Positions 11,081 through 22,860 of a stretch of DNA of 64,000 bases are shown one piece after another. The notes below the pieces were generated by a model. The model saw only the letters and a list, made by a program, of their open reading frames with translations, had not been told where the DNA came from and made no database searches. Numbering within the stretch: the stretch's first letter is position 1; every line of letters starts with the position of its first letter. Location: NCBI GenBank assembly GCA_947652605.1, contig OX393580.1:13536159-13600158 (forward strand). The letters run 5' to 3'. This stretch comes from Elmis aenea (Eukaryota; Arthropoda; Insecta; Coleoptera; Elmidae). Both the position numbers and the translations under genes were made by a program.

Positions 11081-11830
11081 TTGTAATCTTATTTATTTAT
11101 CTAAGATCAGTTTAGAAAGCACATTTTGGTTAGAGATATAAATACTTATGTGTTAACAATTAGCATAGTGAACAAAACTTACAATATTAAACGTGGGATG
11201 CATATAAAAGCAATTTACTAAAATACTAGAAGACTTTTGATATTTTTATCAGTTTTTCTTCTAAAAACATTAAGACTCGAACTGTCACAGAAACTATTTC
11301 TTACATAATATCTCGCTTAAACTTTAAAAAGTTCTTACTTGTAAGATATGAGGTTATTCTGACAAAGTTTTAAGATCTTTAAAATGACTATTAATATTAA
11401 AAATTCCGACTTGACACTCATTTAAATAAATTCTGGTCTTTATTCAGTTGCGACGCAAATATGAATAAAAGAGTCTTGTGATGAAAATGAATGGTAACGC
11501 AGATTTATAATACCTGCATTTTATAAATATCTAAAATATAATCAACCAGACAGACATAAACTTTAAAGTGGGGCTTTGTTATTGTCGTCTCTCACATTTA
11601 ATAAAAAAGTAATATATTACGCTACGCGTGAACTTATCCAAGGTATAAAAAGTAATTTGTTTATACGGAAAAATGTAGCAGACACATAGCAGGCAATAGT
11701 CAAAATAGGAAAACATACATAATTATATAAATACCTAAGGTAGAGTTTAAATTTTGGCTTCTCCTAAATTCTTTTTTAGTAAATCTCCGTTGTTCAAAAA
11801 GTTGAAGTGCCTATGAAAATTATTATATAT
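11081..11830. other. Non-coding stretch
   Basis: AT-rich, with no gene or bounded repeat that I can support. The 3' non-coding tail of the jockey-like copy may start at its right edge, where a T run sits near 11828-11840. Confidence 0.35.
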
Positions 11831-12021
11831 TTTTTTTAAATTATTTAAAATTTGCAATGCACCTAATCCAATAGATTAATAAACATTTTAACTTTAACCT
11901 AATTTACCACGTTTGTGTTTGAGTCTGGATGTCGCCAATGGTCCATCCTAGTCACTATTACAATCTACACTACACTACTGTGGCTACATAGCACTGTACT
12001 CTGCTTTTGTACACTTTAAGT

Positions 12022-12880
12022 CTACACAAGTTCAAACGGTTTAATCCGTTTGAACCTACGCACTAGTTGTTGATTATCGAGAAGTTGGAGCACTTCAATG
12101 TTGGAATGTCTTTGGGGCCTCTCCTCATGGATTTTGGCAGATTTTTAAATTTCTTCCTGGACAGATTCTACCTGGAGTACCCGGTGTAAATCGCTGTTCC
12201 GAACATACCAAGGGGCATTTACTATGCTTCTTAATACGCGGTTTTGGAATATTTGAAGACAGCTGTAGTTGCTTTTTTTGGTACAGCCCCATAATTGGAG
12301 GCCATATGTCCAAACAGGCTTGAGCACCTGTTTGTATAGGAGCAGTTTGTTTTGGATGGAAAGCTGGGAATTTCTTCCTATCAGCCAATACATATCTCTA
12401 TACTTTATCTTAAGCTGTTCCGTTTTCTTTTTGACGTGTTCCTTCCATTTTAACTTGACGTCTAAGTTTAGGCCAAGATATTTAGCAGTCTTTTTTATAT
12501 TATTATTTAAATACACTGGTAGGTAGTTTATTCTTTTGTTGGTGAAATTAATGTGAACAGATTTTTCTTCGTTGATTTTTATATGCCACTGTTTTGTCCA
12601 TGCATATATTTGATTAATTACGCTTTGGAGATTTTCTGTTGTTTCTTCTATGGTTGCTCCTGTAGTTAGAACTGCGGTGTCGTCAGCAAATATGGTGAGT
12701 TTTACGTTTTGTGGTACTGGAATGTCATGTGTATACAGCAGGTACAATACCGGTCCAAGGACACTTCCTTGAGGTACCTCTGCTCTTATAAACCTAAGTT
12801 CTGAGTACTCGTTTTCCATTTTTACCTTAAACGTTCGCTGAGATAGACTCCAGGAGCTGACTATATTAAACAGGAAGCAT
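12022..12880 (-). pseudogene. Jockey-like non-LTR retrotransposon, 3' part of reverse transcriptase ORF
   Basis: The minus strand encodes the palm region of a LINE reverse transcriptase: AEVPQGSVLGPVLYLLY (12770s), then FADDTAV with the catalytic Asp pair, and the C-terminal thumb with WTYGLQLWGC and APWYVRNSDLHR. The frame from about 12876 runs to 12145. A 1-nt frameshift after VQEEI then moves it to a second frame (IEVLQLLDNQQLVRR) that ends at the stop at 12022-12024. The endonuclease and fingers are absent, so the copy is 5'-truncated. Its 5' edge abuts a TA-flanked foldback-element end at about 12895-12919. Reverse transcriptase identity is certain; the jockey clade is inferred from motif style. 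A second 3' copy is at 38935-39546. Confidence 0.88.
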
Positions 12881-12894
12881 TTTCTTTAATTTTT

Positions 12895-12919
12895 TTCGCA
12901 TTTTTTACGAAACACCCTG
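12895..12919. mobile_element. Lone end of a foldback element
   Basis: ATTTTTTACGAAACACCCTG followed by TATA matches the right end of the element ending at 19313 and resembles the one ending at 33210. The rest of that element is missing, apparently replaced by the LINE fragment. Confidence 0.6.
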
Positions 12920-12929
12920 TATAATATAA

Positions 12930-14689
12930 TTCTTTGAAAGTAAGTAGAGTATATTTTACCAATATTTACAAAAGCAATTTGCCAAATCGTATGCTAACAT
13001 AACCGTCGCCCAGTTAACCGTGACGTAACTTTTTGTACACTCTGTATATTATTTTGTCACAAGCTGATGTTAATTAAAAGAATAAAATCTAAAACAGTAT
13101 CCTCTTAACGTCTTAACATTTTATGTTAAAGGTGCAACTCGTTCAGTAGAAAATACCAAGGTGTGTCTGTGGCTGCATACAAATTTCTAGAGGGGCATTT
13201 AAACTCTTTTAAAAGTTTTTAACGATCTTTTTGTATATACAAGTCAGCATAATTAGAAGTAGCATGCCATGAAACAAAACTAACTCTTTAGCTGCAAGCA
13301 AGACACGTTCCATATTAACATCTTACTTTTATCCCCGGGTAACTCCCTGATGGATGATTAGCACCGCTAATTTCACTGTAAACTCAAGGGAGCGTCGTTC
13401 CTCATGCACCTTAAGCCACAACCGCTGGCGAATCCTGTTAAAGTTTCAAAATTTACGTCGATTAGTGTGTTGCAACTAAGTTGTGTTATGCAAATGACAT
13501 TCAATAACCAGATAAAAAAGAAGCAATTTAAGTTAGCAAAATTATTAACAAAATTAATCAACAAAATTAGTGAAAACTTCCTTCTGTACATAATTGACAT
13601 GTTTCAAAGTGCATTTTACAGTCGAAAACAAACAATGTTTGTTATAAAATGTTAATTTTTTGCCATAATTTTATCGTAAACCGCATTTGCAAGCGGTTTC
13701 GTAAATTTTTTTATTAGATGTTGCCTGAAACAATTTTTCTTTAGCCTTTTTGCATAAAATAATCACGCAAATATCTGGAAAAGGGACTACCTAAGACTAA
13801 AGTTGAATAAAACGTAAAACTAAGTGCCAGAGTCGCGGTTTTATGAGACGTAGAAGTTTTGTGCTGAATACAGATCAGTCAAATTGACTGTATAAAGATG
13901 TTTGATTTTGCAAACGTAAATAAAGAATGCTTACAGTAGAATTCTTATTCTGATAATGCAATTTCAAGTTCTGATTTTATTTGCAGGTTTTAAATTTGTA
14001 CCGCGTTGGTATTTTACCCGCATCTAGGTTGTTGAGAAATATATTTTTAAGCTTTTGTTTTAGTACAAGGTAAGCAAAAAGCAGTATTGAGCATAATCAG
14101 CTATTACATTTATGTTGCATATCACCGACAAAAGTTACAAAATAATAACACTAAGTTACATAAAAAAATATCGTTGTATTGATTTTGTGATATTTAAAAC
14201 TTAATATTTTAAAGTTTTTATTCCAAATTGTTTCAATTCTTAAATAAATATTTATACATCTCGTAAAATTATTGCAAGACCAACAGACTCAAAATTTATG
14301 CAGTAGATATGCAAATATTGTTATTTCAACCCAATTAACACAATTACGAACGGACTGTAATATTGGCAACATTGTACTCATAGTTGATGTATTTAGTTGA
14401 CGGCGTTTCGAAGATTTGCTTAAAGTCTGTCAATATTTTAAGGTTTTTATTTCATGTTTTATTTGTAGACTATGTAATCGTATGAAAGGCTCATATTTTT
14501 GTCTAAGGTATTTTACCTTTATTTTCTGGTTATGATAATTGATAATCTAAGATAAATTAGTTCTTGAATTTAAGATGATAATAATTACGTTCATTATACA
14601 CTAAAGCATATGTTACATTTAAACAAAGATAGTATGTTGCGTTTTAGTTCTTGGTTTCGTTGGAGGCAGGTAAAGTGACCCAAGACTGT
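12930..14689. other. Long non-coding stretch
   Basis: No supported gene. An 83-codon frame at 13404-13655 and its antisense shadow have no recognisable motif. A locally less AT-rich block at 13320-13450 stands out slightly but I cannot assign it. Confidence 0.35.
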
Positions 14690-15480
14690 TTATATTATGT
14701 GTCGGCCAGACGCAACCCCTTGCGGGGGACACTCGAGATATACAGTTCACTTTCGACAGTCTTGGTATAACTTGTTAGAATTATACATGTTATATGTATG
14801 TGATGCTGTGATGTTATAAGATAAAGGGTTGGCTAGCCAATGTGTAGTGCATGTAGTATGCGATTGTATTAGATGGCCTTTAGTAAAGTAATACTTCAGT
14901 TATTGGGGATTATTATGTTATTATGTTATTGTGTTTATTTGTGCTATTGTGTGTTGGATTGCAATCATTTGGTAATGTACTAATCATGCTATTAATTTCT
15001 CTCCATTCCTCTATACAGGGCGCTAGGGGGATGGTGGGCCCATGCTGTGTGCGGGTCCACCCCCTGGCCGTAGGTGCCCCCGTGGGGGGGTACACCTGGG
15101 TGATGAGGCGCAGTAAGCGTAGGAATCCGGTCGTACGCCGGAGGGTCCACCCAGGTGCCATCAAAGCATGCCAACGGTACCCAACGTGACCAGAGAGTCT
15201 GTTAGCTGGACGGTTGTCCAGGTTGCTGAGCTGGAGTGTTGTCCAGGAGTTGTATTGGATTGAGATCCAGGGTGTATGTTGATACACATGCTAATTTATA
15301 TAATGCGTGGGACGCCATGCTTTGCCTTTCAGCTTTGTGTGCGAGTGAGACCACCTTGTTGCTTTATGCTTGGCTTTATTGGAGATTTGTGTGTTACTAT
15401 AATATGGTGATGGGCTTATATTATCCCTGGCGATCCGGCATCACACGCGGGGGTGGGTTCCCCCCGGTGAGTACATAACT
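14690..15480. other. GC-rich island of unknown nature
   Basis: This block is clearly GC-richer than its surroundings. It contains CAACCCCTTGCGGGGG at its left, CCCCGTGGGGGGG in the middle and GGGTGGGTTCCCCCC at its right. A 124-codon open frame (14913-15287, minus) and an 88-codon frame (14923-15189, plus) overlap in it; neither resembles a family I know. A terminal TGTCGGCC could suggest an LTR start but I find no matching end or duplication. It shares the 13-mer GCATCACACGCGG (15438-15450) with 42671-42683. Confidence 0.4.
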
Positions 15481-15790
15481 GTTACTAATTATTAAATGTT
15501 ATCAGTGGCACAAGCTTCTTTGTTTTATGTACGCTGCATACACCTTTGCACCAATCGCTTGGCTTCAGCCTCTGCCTGCCTCGGGAACCCGTGTGTTTAT
15601 AATAAATAACACTAAACTTGTAAGTAAAATAATACGAACCACGTAAACTAAAGTAGTTAACGCCCCAGTTATTAATTATTCAAAAAGGCATCCTAACACG
15701 TATGTATATTGATGTATTAAATTGTCGAAGGTCTACACAGCGTGTATGTTTTAACAAGGAGAATATAGGAATTTCGGAAACCTTTGAAGG
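15481..15790. other. Non-coding stretch
   Basis: No gene or bounded repeat is seen between the GC-rich island and the hAT MITE. Confidence 0.35.
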
Positions 15791-15798
15791 TAGAAGGA

Positions 15799-16012
15799 CA
15801 GGGGCGTAGGTAGGGGGTCAGGGGGAGTTAGAACCCCCCATAAGTTCGCAATTTGCCCTTAGAGAGCTGGAGAACTGTAAATTTTGTGCTAAAAAAAAGG
15901 TCTTCGGCTCATTTTACCGTTTATTAACACCCACTATAATAAAACTATCAAACATTCTGCTGCTAAAAAACTTGAAAGTGGTGACCATAGAAGCATCCTA
16001 CCTACGTCACTG
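15799..16012. mobile_element. hAT MITE, 8-bp duplication TAGAAGGA
   Basis: The inverted ends are CAGGGGCGTAGGTAG and CTACCTACGTCACTG, flanked by TAGAAGGA (15791-15798 and 16013-16020). It is non-coding. The left end is closely related, in inverted orientation, to the lone end at about 19450-19519. Confidence 0.85.
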
Positions 16013-16020
16013 TAGAAGGA

Positions 16021-16512
16021 TGCTTAAATTATAAAAAAGTGTGTTTTATGGGTTACGTATGTAATAAAAAAAACTGTTAAACTACAATTTTGAACATTCT
16101 TCTTATCGATGTAAGAAATTAGAAATTGGGCATTCGTAGGTTAGGCAAAGGCCTTAATCGCATGGCGTTATGAAATCTGAATCAAGGGATACGGGTCATT
16201 TGTCCCCGGCAAATTGTCCTCGACAGTTCGTACCCCCGGTTAATTTGTCTCCTGAACAATGCGTTCCACGGACCACGGACGCTATATTTAAATATGTAAT
16301 TATAAAAAAAAGAAGTGTAATAGATCATTGTTTTCCAGTCACATTTCTTTTACGTTACAAAACCTTCGTAACTTGTACCAAATGAGGTTTAAAAAGTTTT
16401 ACAACTTGTTTTGTTTTTGTTTTCACAGCCTACTATAATTTTCTTAAAAAAAAAAAACTAAAAATCTTTAGCAACTTAGATGTTATTAAAAATAACTACA
16501 TCAACCCTTATA
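16021..16512. other. Mixed non-coding stretch with a foldback-arm fragment
   Basis: A curious block at about 16185-16275 (ATTTGTCCCCGGCAAATTG and similar) is unlike its surroundings and unidentified. The right part (about 16395-16505) matches 27920-28025 of the palindromic element at 27203-28408, including CTACTAT-ATTTTCTTAAAAA and ACATCAACCCTTATA. Confidence 0.45.
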
Positions 16513-17440
16513 CAGGGTTCTCGTTTTTCGAGGGCCACTATGGGGATCTCGTAAACGGTAAGAGTTACGACTTCGGTTAAATTAGGGCAAAGTTGTATAT
16601 TCAGGTGCTTAATAATTCGATGGAAACAGAACTTATCTAGCTCTTTTAGTTTTTGAGATATAGGGAAAAAAGTAAAAAAGTGGATTTTTGTTTTTTACCC
16701 GTAACTTTTTCATTTGATGTCGAATTTAATTTCTATGAAAACTTTTTAATTGCCACTTTTTGCAAGAAATTAGAATCCCCAATTATATTTTCCGTGCGAC
16801 GTTTCGTTTTTTTAAAACCATCATCAGGTCAATTTTTTCTTATGTATGCTATGTCTGATTTTAACACCAATTTGTAGAGCATTTATTTCTGAATTCGACG
16901 ATGCATAACACGGGACTTTTTTGAAACAATTATTGTTAAAAATGGAAAAATATATAGGGTGTTCTTTTTGAAATAACAAAGTTGGGCAAAACCGGAAGTG
17001 AAACAATAGTATTCATATGTTCAAATAATCGGATTTTGTACACATATCATGAGTCTAAAATTTGATTTAATTAAATACAAAACTAAAGAAAAAAAGGGGA
17101 TGCCAGATCTCAGATATATTCGAATAGGGGTTTCGAATGTTTTTAAGATTTAGGTCCAATGGATTACAAACTATACTTATTGATAATCAAAAATATTTTC
17201 AAGTAAAAAGTGTTTTTTTTAATCTAATGTCTTTCCTAAAAACCAGACAGTCTTATTTAAGTTTTTAGAGTTACTTCCGGATTTGGCCAATTCTGGTTTA
17301 GTCACGAAAACCGCTATAGCGTCAGTCAATTCTGCATAATATGCACTTTTGTGATAAAAAAAATTTCTCCATCTTTGTCACACGTCGGATTTTCGAATAA
17401 AAGTGCTAGTACGGGTGGTCTGAAACATCCTGTATATAAT
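16513..17440. mobile_element. Decayed foldback-element material
   Basis: It starts with CAGGGTTCTCG after TATA and resembles the left end at 18531 (GATATTTAGG-type spacing and AAATTAGGGCAAAG against AAATGGGACAAAAG). An internal block at 16955-17080 is the inverted arm shared with 4985-5330. A CATCCTGTATA end lies at 17427-17437. The whole is not symmetric, so more than one element has been pieced together. Confidence 0.45.
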
Positions 17441-17587
17441 GTAAAACATTGGCCACGTCCGGTTTAATCACGAAAACCGCTATAGCGTCAGTCAATTCTG
17501 CATATGCACTTTTGTTACAAATTTTTTTCCCCATCATTGTCAGACGTCGCATTTTCGAATAAAAGTGCTGCTACGGGTGGTCTGAAA
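17285..17587 (+). repeat. Tandem duplication, two copies, period 166 bp
   Basis: Copies at 17285-17425 and 17451-17587 share CACGAAAACCGCTATAGCG, GTCAGTCAATTCTGCATA and ACGGGTGGTCTGAAA with only small differences and short indels. No ORF is seen. The first copy is followed by a foldback end (CATCCTGTATA). Confidence 0.8.
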
Positions 17588-17589
17588 TT

Positions 17590-18530
17590 TGTATTTGAGA
17601 TTTAAAAAAAAAAAAACATTTGCGTACATTTGGGGATGCGCGAATTTCAAATTGCAAAACAAATGCTTGTAAAAATCAACCCAGTGAATGGTTTCAAAGT
17701 ATTTATGTTACAACTAAGAGAAGAACCAATAAAAAAAAATTTGACTCAGAAAACAACGAAAAAATAATTATCCCATTGTAAACAATAAGTATATTTTAGA
17801 AACAACTCTTTCTGCTGTTGATTTATATTGCCAAAAAATTACAAAAAAAACAATTTAAAATCTCCAGCAGCGATATGTTTTCGTAACATTATACATTCTG
17901 ATGATTTATTCACTGAGCGGACTGGATTAGGAAAAGAATAATGGATTTATTTCAGACCTGATTCCTAAAAACGCGTCGGAAGGATAACTGCATTCATTTC
18001 TTGTGTTTATTTATGACTGAATTTTAAAAATACAATATTGTCGCATGCTGAGAGCTACCAACTTCAATGTTTATTGTTTTGGCACCGACAAATTTAATTT
18101 TATAAGTTTGCATTTTAACATTTCATTTTATAAATTGAATATACGTAAATTTCACGAATTTTTTCGTTGCTACGATAACATCCGTAATTTGGTTAGTTTA
18201 ATTAAAAATAAACAAAGGGCGATTTAAAATTTTTCTTAGTACACGGTTGTTGTTTCATTATTCAACTGTCTATATTAATTCGGATTTCAGTCTGTCCAAA
18301 TATTAATATCTAAATATATATTAGTAGATTAGTACTGCATTGCTCTGTTAATACAGTGAATTTCGCTTAATCGGAATATATCTAGGCTAAAACAGTTTGA
18401 ATCCAATTAAGCGGTTGGCCCAATTATGTGAAGTTCCACACAAAAGTAAAGAAGAAATCGTAAAATTATTTCACATGCACACGTGTGACCTAGTCGAAGC
18501 CAGTTTTGGTTTTGTGAAGTCTGTTATATA
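17590..18530. other. Non-coding stretch with a possible pogo/Tigger end
   Basis: At 18353, CAGTGAATTTCGCTTAATCG after TA resembles pogo/Tigger terminal sequence, and a related AATTAAGCGG follows about 50 bp later. No partner end and no transposase are visible, so it is a weak call. Nothing else is recognisable. Confidence 0.3.
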
Positions 18531-19313
18531 CAGGGTGTTTCGCTTTTCCATGGGACACTATTACTATCTTCGTAAATAATGAAAACAAAAGGTTGGTTAA
18601 ATGGGACAAAAGTTAGATATTTAGGAGTGTATTTTACGCAAGATCTTGTTTTGTTTAAAAATTCCATGGCTTGAGTGATAAAACGAAAAAAACAAAATCC
18701 ATCAAGAATACACAAATATTCATAATTCATATTGAGTAGAATTGACGCGCGTTTTAGCGTTGTCGCCGCGTAAACGTAAAAATAAATTACACCCGTCAAT
18801 TCTACCCAACATGGACATAAACAAACCATGGTAACCACCCAAACGAATAGTTTTATATTGGAATATTTATTGGTACATGTTTATTGTTTACTTATATTAT
18901 TTTTACTCAAAAAGTGTAGGTTTTGCGATAAAAATTAAAGAATAAATAAAGTTTCTAAATAAATCAAGCTTTCAAAAATAAATTTTTTAATTGCAAAATT
19001 TAACCCATCAAAAAGTTTTGATTAAAGAACCAACAGGGGTCGCACTTTTCAGCCCCCTTTGAAGGTGGGAGATGATTGAAAATATTTCTATGGGAAACCT
19101 TTACACAAGTATAAAACATCTACCAAATATAATTCTCCTACATTTATCCAAATTTGAGAAATAAAATAAAAACCTAATTTTACTGCTCCCCTTTAGGGGG
19201 GTGTAACTCCGAAACGAGACCTCTAAGGAAAAAATTGTATATGAAAGACACCCCTTAATTTTTGATAAGGAATTACCTCTCGAATGTTTTCGTATTTTTT
19301 ACGAAACACCCCG
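18531..19313. mobile_element. Chimeric foldback element
   Basis: The left end CAGGGTGTTTCGC follows TATA and the right end CGAAACACCCCG precedes TATA. The left half resembles 16513 onward, while 18738-19313 matches the centre and right arm of the palindromic element at 32266-33210. The two halves are not mirror images, so it looks like a join of two family members. The core at 18748-18793 is inverted relative to 32708-32754. Confidence 0.65.
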
Positions 19314-19449
19314 TATACAAGTTAAAATTTATTTTCTGTTCCTGTGGAAACAAATTCAGCAAGAATTTTTTCGGGATTCAGTGCTTTTAGTTTCACTTTT
19401 AATGTTGATAATTAAGAAATTATTTAATCTTTCTTGAGTCATTCGACTA

Positions 19450-19519
19450 AGCCAGGGGGGCTAATGGTAAGCTCAGGGGGAGCTTAGTCCCCCCTAACCC
19501 CCCCATAACTACGCCAATG
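19450..19519 (-). mobile_element. Lone hAT-type end
   Basis: Read on the minus strand it starts CATTGGCGTAG and runs through GGGGGACTAAGCTCCCCC, matching the left end of the hAT MITE at 15799. The other end is not visible, so this is a truncated copy. Confidence 0.45.
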
Positions 19520-20695
19520 ATAATGCACCAGAAATTTTTACCTGAACCTCTTCGAACTTAGTCTTTAACTGAACATCCGAACTAATTTCAATTAAATTTT
19601 AATATTCCATAAATTCTGACGGCTTTTTTTTTACTCCGAATAATTAATTATCTTTGTTCTTTACATTTAAAAAATACTTATTTAGAAACTCTAATAAGCT
19701 GCAGAGATGATATTTAACATCATTACGAATTTCGATCTCTAAATCTCATTTAGATTCTTCAAAAAGTCACTAAAAGTCGAAAAAATAAGTGACAATACCA
19801 ACGAATACGCGGAACCCCTAAAATTTTCCGTGGAACTCCAGGTTTACGCGAAAACCTTTGGAAAACGCTGCCATAGACAATTAACACGGCCAACTTCATT
19901 CATAATTCGCTTTGCTACTTATTTAATTTAAGTGAATTTCTGTCTCTTATTTTAAACGACATCCCCACAGTCCTGTGAATTAAGTGGTGCGTTGTAAATA
20001 ATATAAAATTTAAAATCTTTTCATAAATAAACATGACGCCAGTTCTGTCGCATTATGATATTAGGTTTATAAAAGGAGATACAGTACTTTACTTTTATAA
20101 GCGTAAGTTATTGCGATTAGACATAAAATAGTATGACTCTGTTAATTTGCAAAAACTGGTAAATTTTATTGAATCAGTATTATCGGAATCCTAAATGGCA
20201 GTAATTTTAAAATGGCTTACTCCTAAGTAAGTAAGTAAGTAAACGATGGTTTATTTTAATTTAACTAAGATTGCATGTATAATATTTTAACAAGCAACTC
20301 AACATACATATATTTCGGCAAGAAATAACAGTTACTCTATATCAGCTGACTTACAACATGAAGCTTTATCAAATAAAATACGTGTTGACACAAAAGAAAG
20401 TCTATAAGGCGATCAAAATAATGCAGGTGAATTTGCATTGCTAATTTGGTTATCGGCCAAATCCAGAACGATTTTCGGTCAACGGTGGCGGATTTATCTT
20501 AGACTATGTAGGTGGTGATAGAGTTTCTAGTATCTGCATGTTATGAAGTTCATAAATGAAACGAATTAAAGAATTATTTTTTTTTAAATAAAAATGTGTA
20601 GTTATATGATTTTTTTAATTTAGATGAATTGTAGTCTGGAATTTACTTTATTTAATAATTAAATTTCGACTGGATTTAAAGAATTACATAATATA
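19520..20695. other. Non-coding stretch with a short AAGT repeat
   Basis: No gene is seen. A small (AAGT)n tract lies at about 20222-20241. There is no bounded transposon. Confidence 0.4.
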
Positions 20696-20865
20696 CAGGG
20701 TGATTCATTGGTGCGTCGGGCTTTCACAGCGCCCCGCCCGTAGGAGATAGAAAAAAAACTTAAATATATAAAATTATTGGTTTGAAAAGATCTACGTCGT
20801 AAAATTATTTTCAGCTATACAGGGTGTCCCATTTTTGCGCTATAACAAAAACATAGATTTTTTAA

Positions 20866-21333
20866 ATAGAATTTTTATGGGGGGTGTCCTATGTCTAAAC
20901 CCCGTAGTTGTTGAGATATTTTTTTTGATAATACTTTTCAAAAAAGTAGCCATCTAATTACATTTGTATGCACCGAAGTAGGCCGCGCTGATGCAAAACA
21001 AGTGCCAAAATGTAAGCAAGTGTCAGCTTGACATTTGAATACATTTTCTTATGTCGAAACATTTATTGTAGTCGTTAATCTTTTATGTATTTTCAATTTG
21101 TTACTTTTCATAGTTTTTGAATAAAAACGATTAATTTTATTACATAGTTAATATCCGCTTAAATTCTAAATTTATTCAAATGTCAAGCTGACACTTGCTT
21201 ACATTTTGGCACTTGTTTTGCATCAGCGCGGCCTACTTCGGTGCATACAAATGTAATTAAATGGCTACTTTTTTGAAAAGTATTAAATATCTCAACAACT
21301 ACGGGGTTTAGACATAGAACACCCCCTATAAAA
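20866..21333. repeat. Near-perfect palindrome, arms about 165-175 bp, loop about 131 bp
   Basis: The left arm (20866-21041) and right arm (21173-21333) are inverted copies with only a few differences; the inner 90 bp or so appears identical (for example TGCACCGAAGTAGGCCGCGC). The loop 21042-21172 is AT-rich and non-coding. The high arm identity suggests recent origin or ongoing correction between arms. Confidence 0.85.
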
Positions 21334-21558
21334 ATTGAAGTGAAGAAAAAAAGCTATCGAATAGGTTAATAAAATAACGGTGTTTACGTTAAAAAAAAAG
21401 AAGAGTTATGTCACTTTAAAATTTGGAAAGTTTGGCATTTTTTTGTGAACACCCTGTGTTAATAAATTAAAAATTTTTATTATTAAAATGTTGGTCCCCA
21501 ATTGGACTAACATTATTGCTAAAACTTATTTCTTAACTTCAAAAAACAAGGTCGCTAC

Positions 21559-22135
21559 TAGGGATTCTAAGTCTCGACAATTTTCGAAGTCCCGGGACTC
21601 GAGACTTTTTTTTATCAAAGTCCCGGAAATTCCCGGGACTTCGAGACTTTTACGAATGTTATTTACGTACTGGAAAATGGTGGTATAACATGTCAAAAAT
21701 GACAAAAGATTTCACAAATTACAAGAAATATGATGCAATATTCATATACTGAAAATTCAACGGCGATTTTCACAGTAAAAAATAAATTATTTCTTGACAG
21801 TGACCCGCTACATACTTAAAATTGCTTCTTTGAACGTGTCGTGATCGTGAATCGGTCGTAACAGTTTACAGAACGCGGCTAACTTATCACTTATCTATAC
21901 GTCACACATCCATATTTTTACTAATAAACTTAGCAATTTTCCTTAAACTTTAAAACATAAAAATATAAAAATATTTTTGCTAAACTCGTGGCAGTAAAAT
22001 TAAAAAAAAAAATAAAAGTATAAAAAATAAATTTCAGTGTTCTGTAACATTAAAGTCTCGTCTCGAGTCTCGAACTAAATGTCCCGGGACTCGAGACTAA
22101 GAAAGTCTCGGGAATTCCCGGGACTTTGGTCCCTA
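21559..22135. mobile_element. hAT element, 8-bp duplication GTCGCTAC
   Basis: The ends TAGGGATTCTAAGTC and its counterpart TTTGGTCCCTA are flanked by GTCGCTAC (21551-21558 and 22136-22143). Subterminal regions are built of degenerate TCCCGGGACTCGAGACTTT units in both orientations. The interior has no transposase. Confidence 0.8.
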
Positions 22136-22608
22136 GTCGCTACGATTTAAACCTGCTTGTGCAAGATTTTTCGGAAAAAAATTAATAAGTTGGCAACGCT
22201 GGCACTAAATCAAAAAATAAACAGACATTCATGTAGAGGTTAAAAAATGACATCCGAACACTTAAAAATATACAGGGTGTTCCATTAAAAAAAATCTATG
22301 TTTTTGTTATAGCGCAAAAATGGGACACCCTGTATAGCTGAAAATAATTTTACGACGTAGATCTTTTCGAACCAATAATTTTATGTATTTTTTTTCTATC
22401 TCCTACGAGCGGGGCGCTATGAAAGGCCGGCGCACTAATGAATCACCCTGTATATTCAATAATTATACGAAAGTTCGGATGATTCAAATTATTGGTGTGA
22501 TTTTTTGATTTTTCGCGAAAAAAAATTAAGCTCCTCTTAAGCGTTTGACATTTGAGGTTATGTGTAGTACATTATTGTGTAGTAATGATTTAACCAAAGA
22601 ATTACAAT

Positions 22609-22760
22609 GGGTTAATCTAAACAGATGAATCTTCCTTAGGTGTAAACAAATTTTACTTTGGTTAACTTTGTTAATAACAATCATAATCTCAATAGCAACA
22701 ATGGTAACCACAGCAAAATGTGCTTACACCTAAGGAAGATTCATCTGTTTAGATTGACCC
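22609..22760. repeat. Inverted repeat, 46-bp arms, 60-bp loop
   Basis: The left arm 22609-22654 and right arm 22715-22760 pair at about 43 of 46 positions (core ACAGATGAATCTTCCTTAGG). It would form a strong hairpin if transcribed. Open frames running through it on both strands give the same peptide because of the symmetry and are not evidence of a gene. Confidence 0.85.
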
Positions 22761-22860
22761 ATAGAATGATATTTTCTAAACTAAACACGCAGGTCACTAG
22801 TAACGCATTTTTCAAAACTATTTTTTTTAAGTTGGGTGAAGATTTTTACTAATCAACATT

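Larger units (their letters stand above)
20696..22450. mobile_element. Nested set of palindromic TA-flanked elements
   Basis: The outer ends are CAGGGTGATTCATTGGTGCG and a mirrored AATGAATCACCCTG, each beside TATA. A second pair of ends (CAGGGTGTCCCATTTTTGCG at 20820 and its mirror ending at 22332) lies inside, and a third CAGGGTGTTCC end is near 22273. The innermost layer is the palindrome at 20866-21333. A hAT element (21559-22135) interrupts the right side. No transposase is seen. Confidence 0.8.

Noticed and set aside
14913..15287. 124-codon minus-strand ORF in the GC-rich island
   Set aside because: Overlaps an 88-codon ORF on the other strand; no family resemblance. GC-rich DNA has fewer stops, so the length alone is weak evidence.
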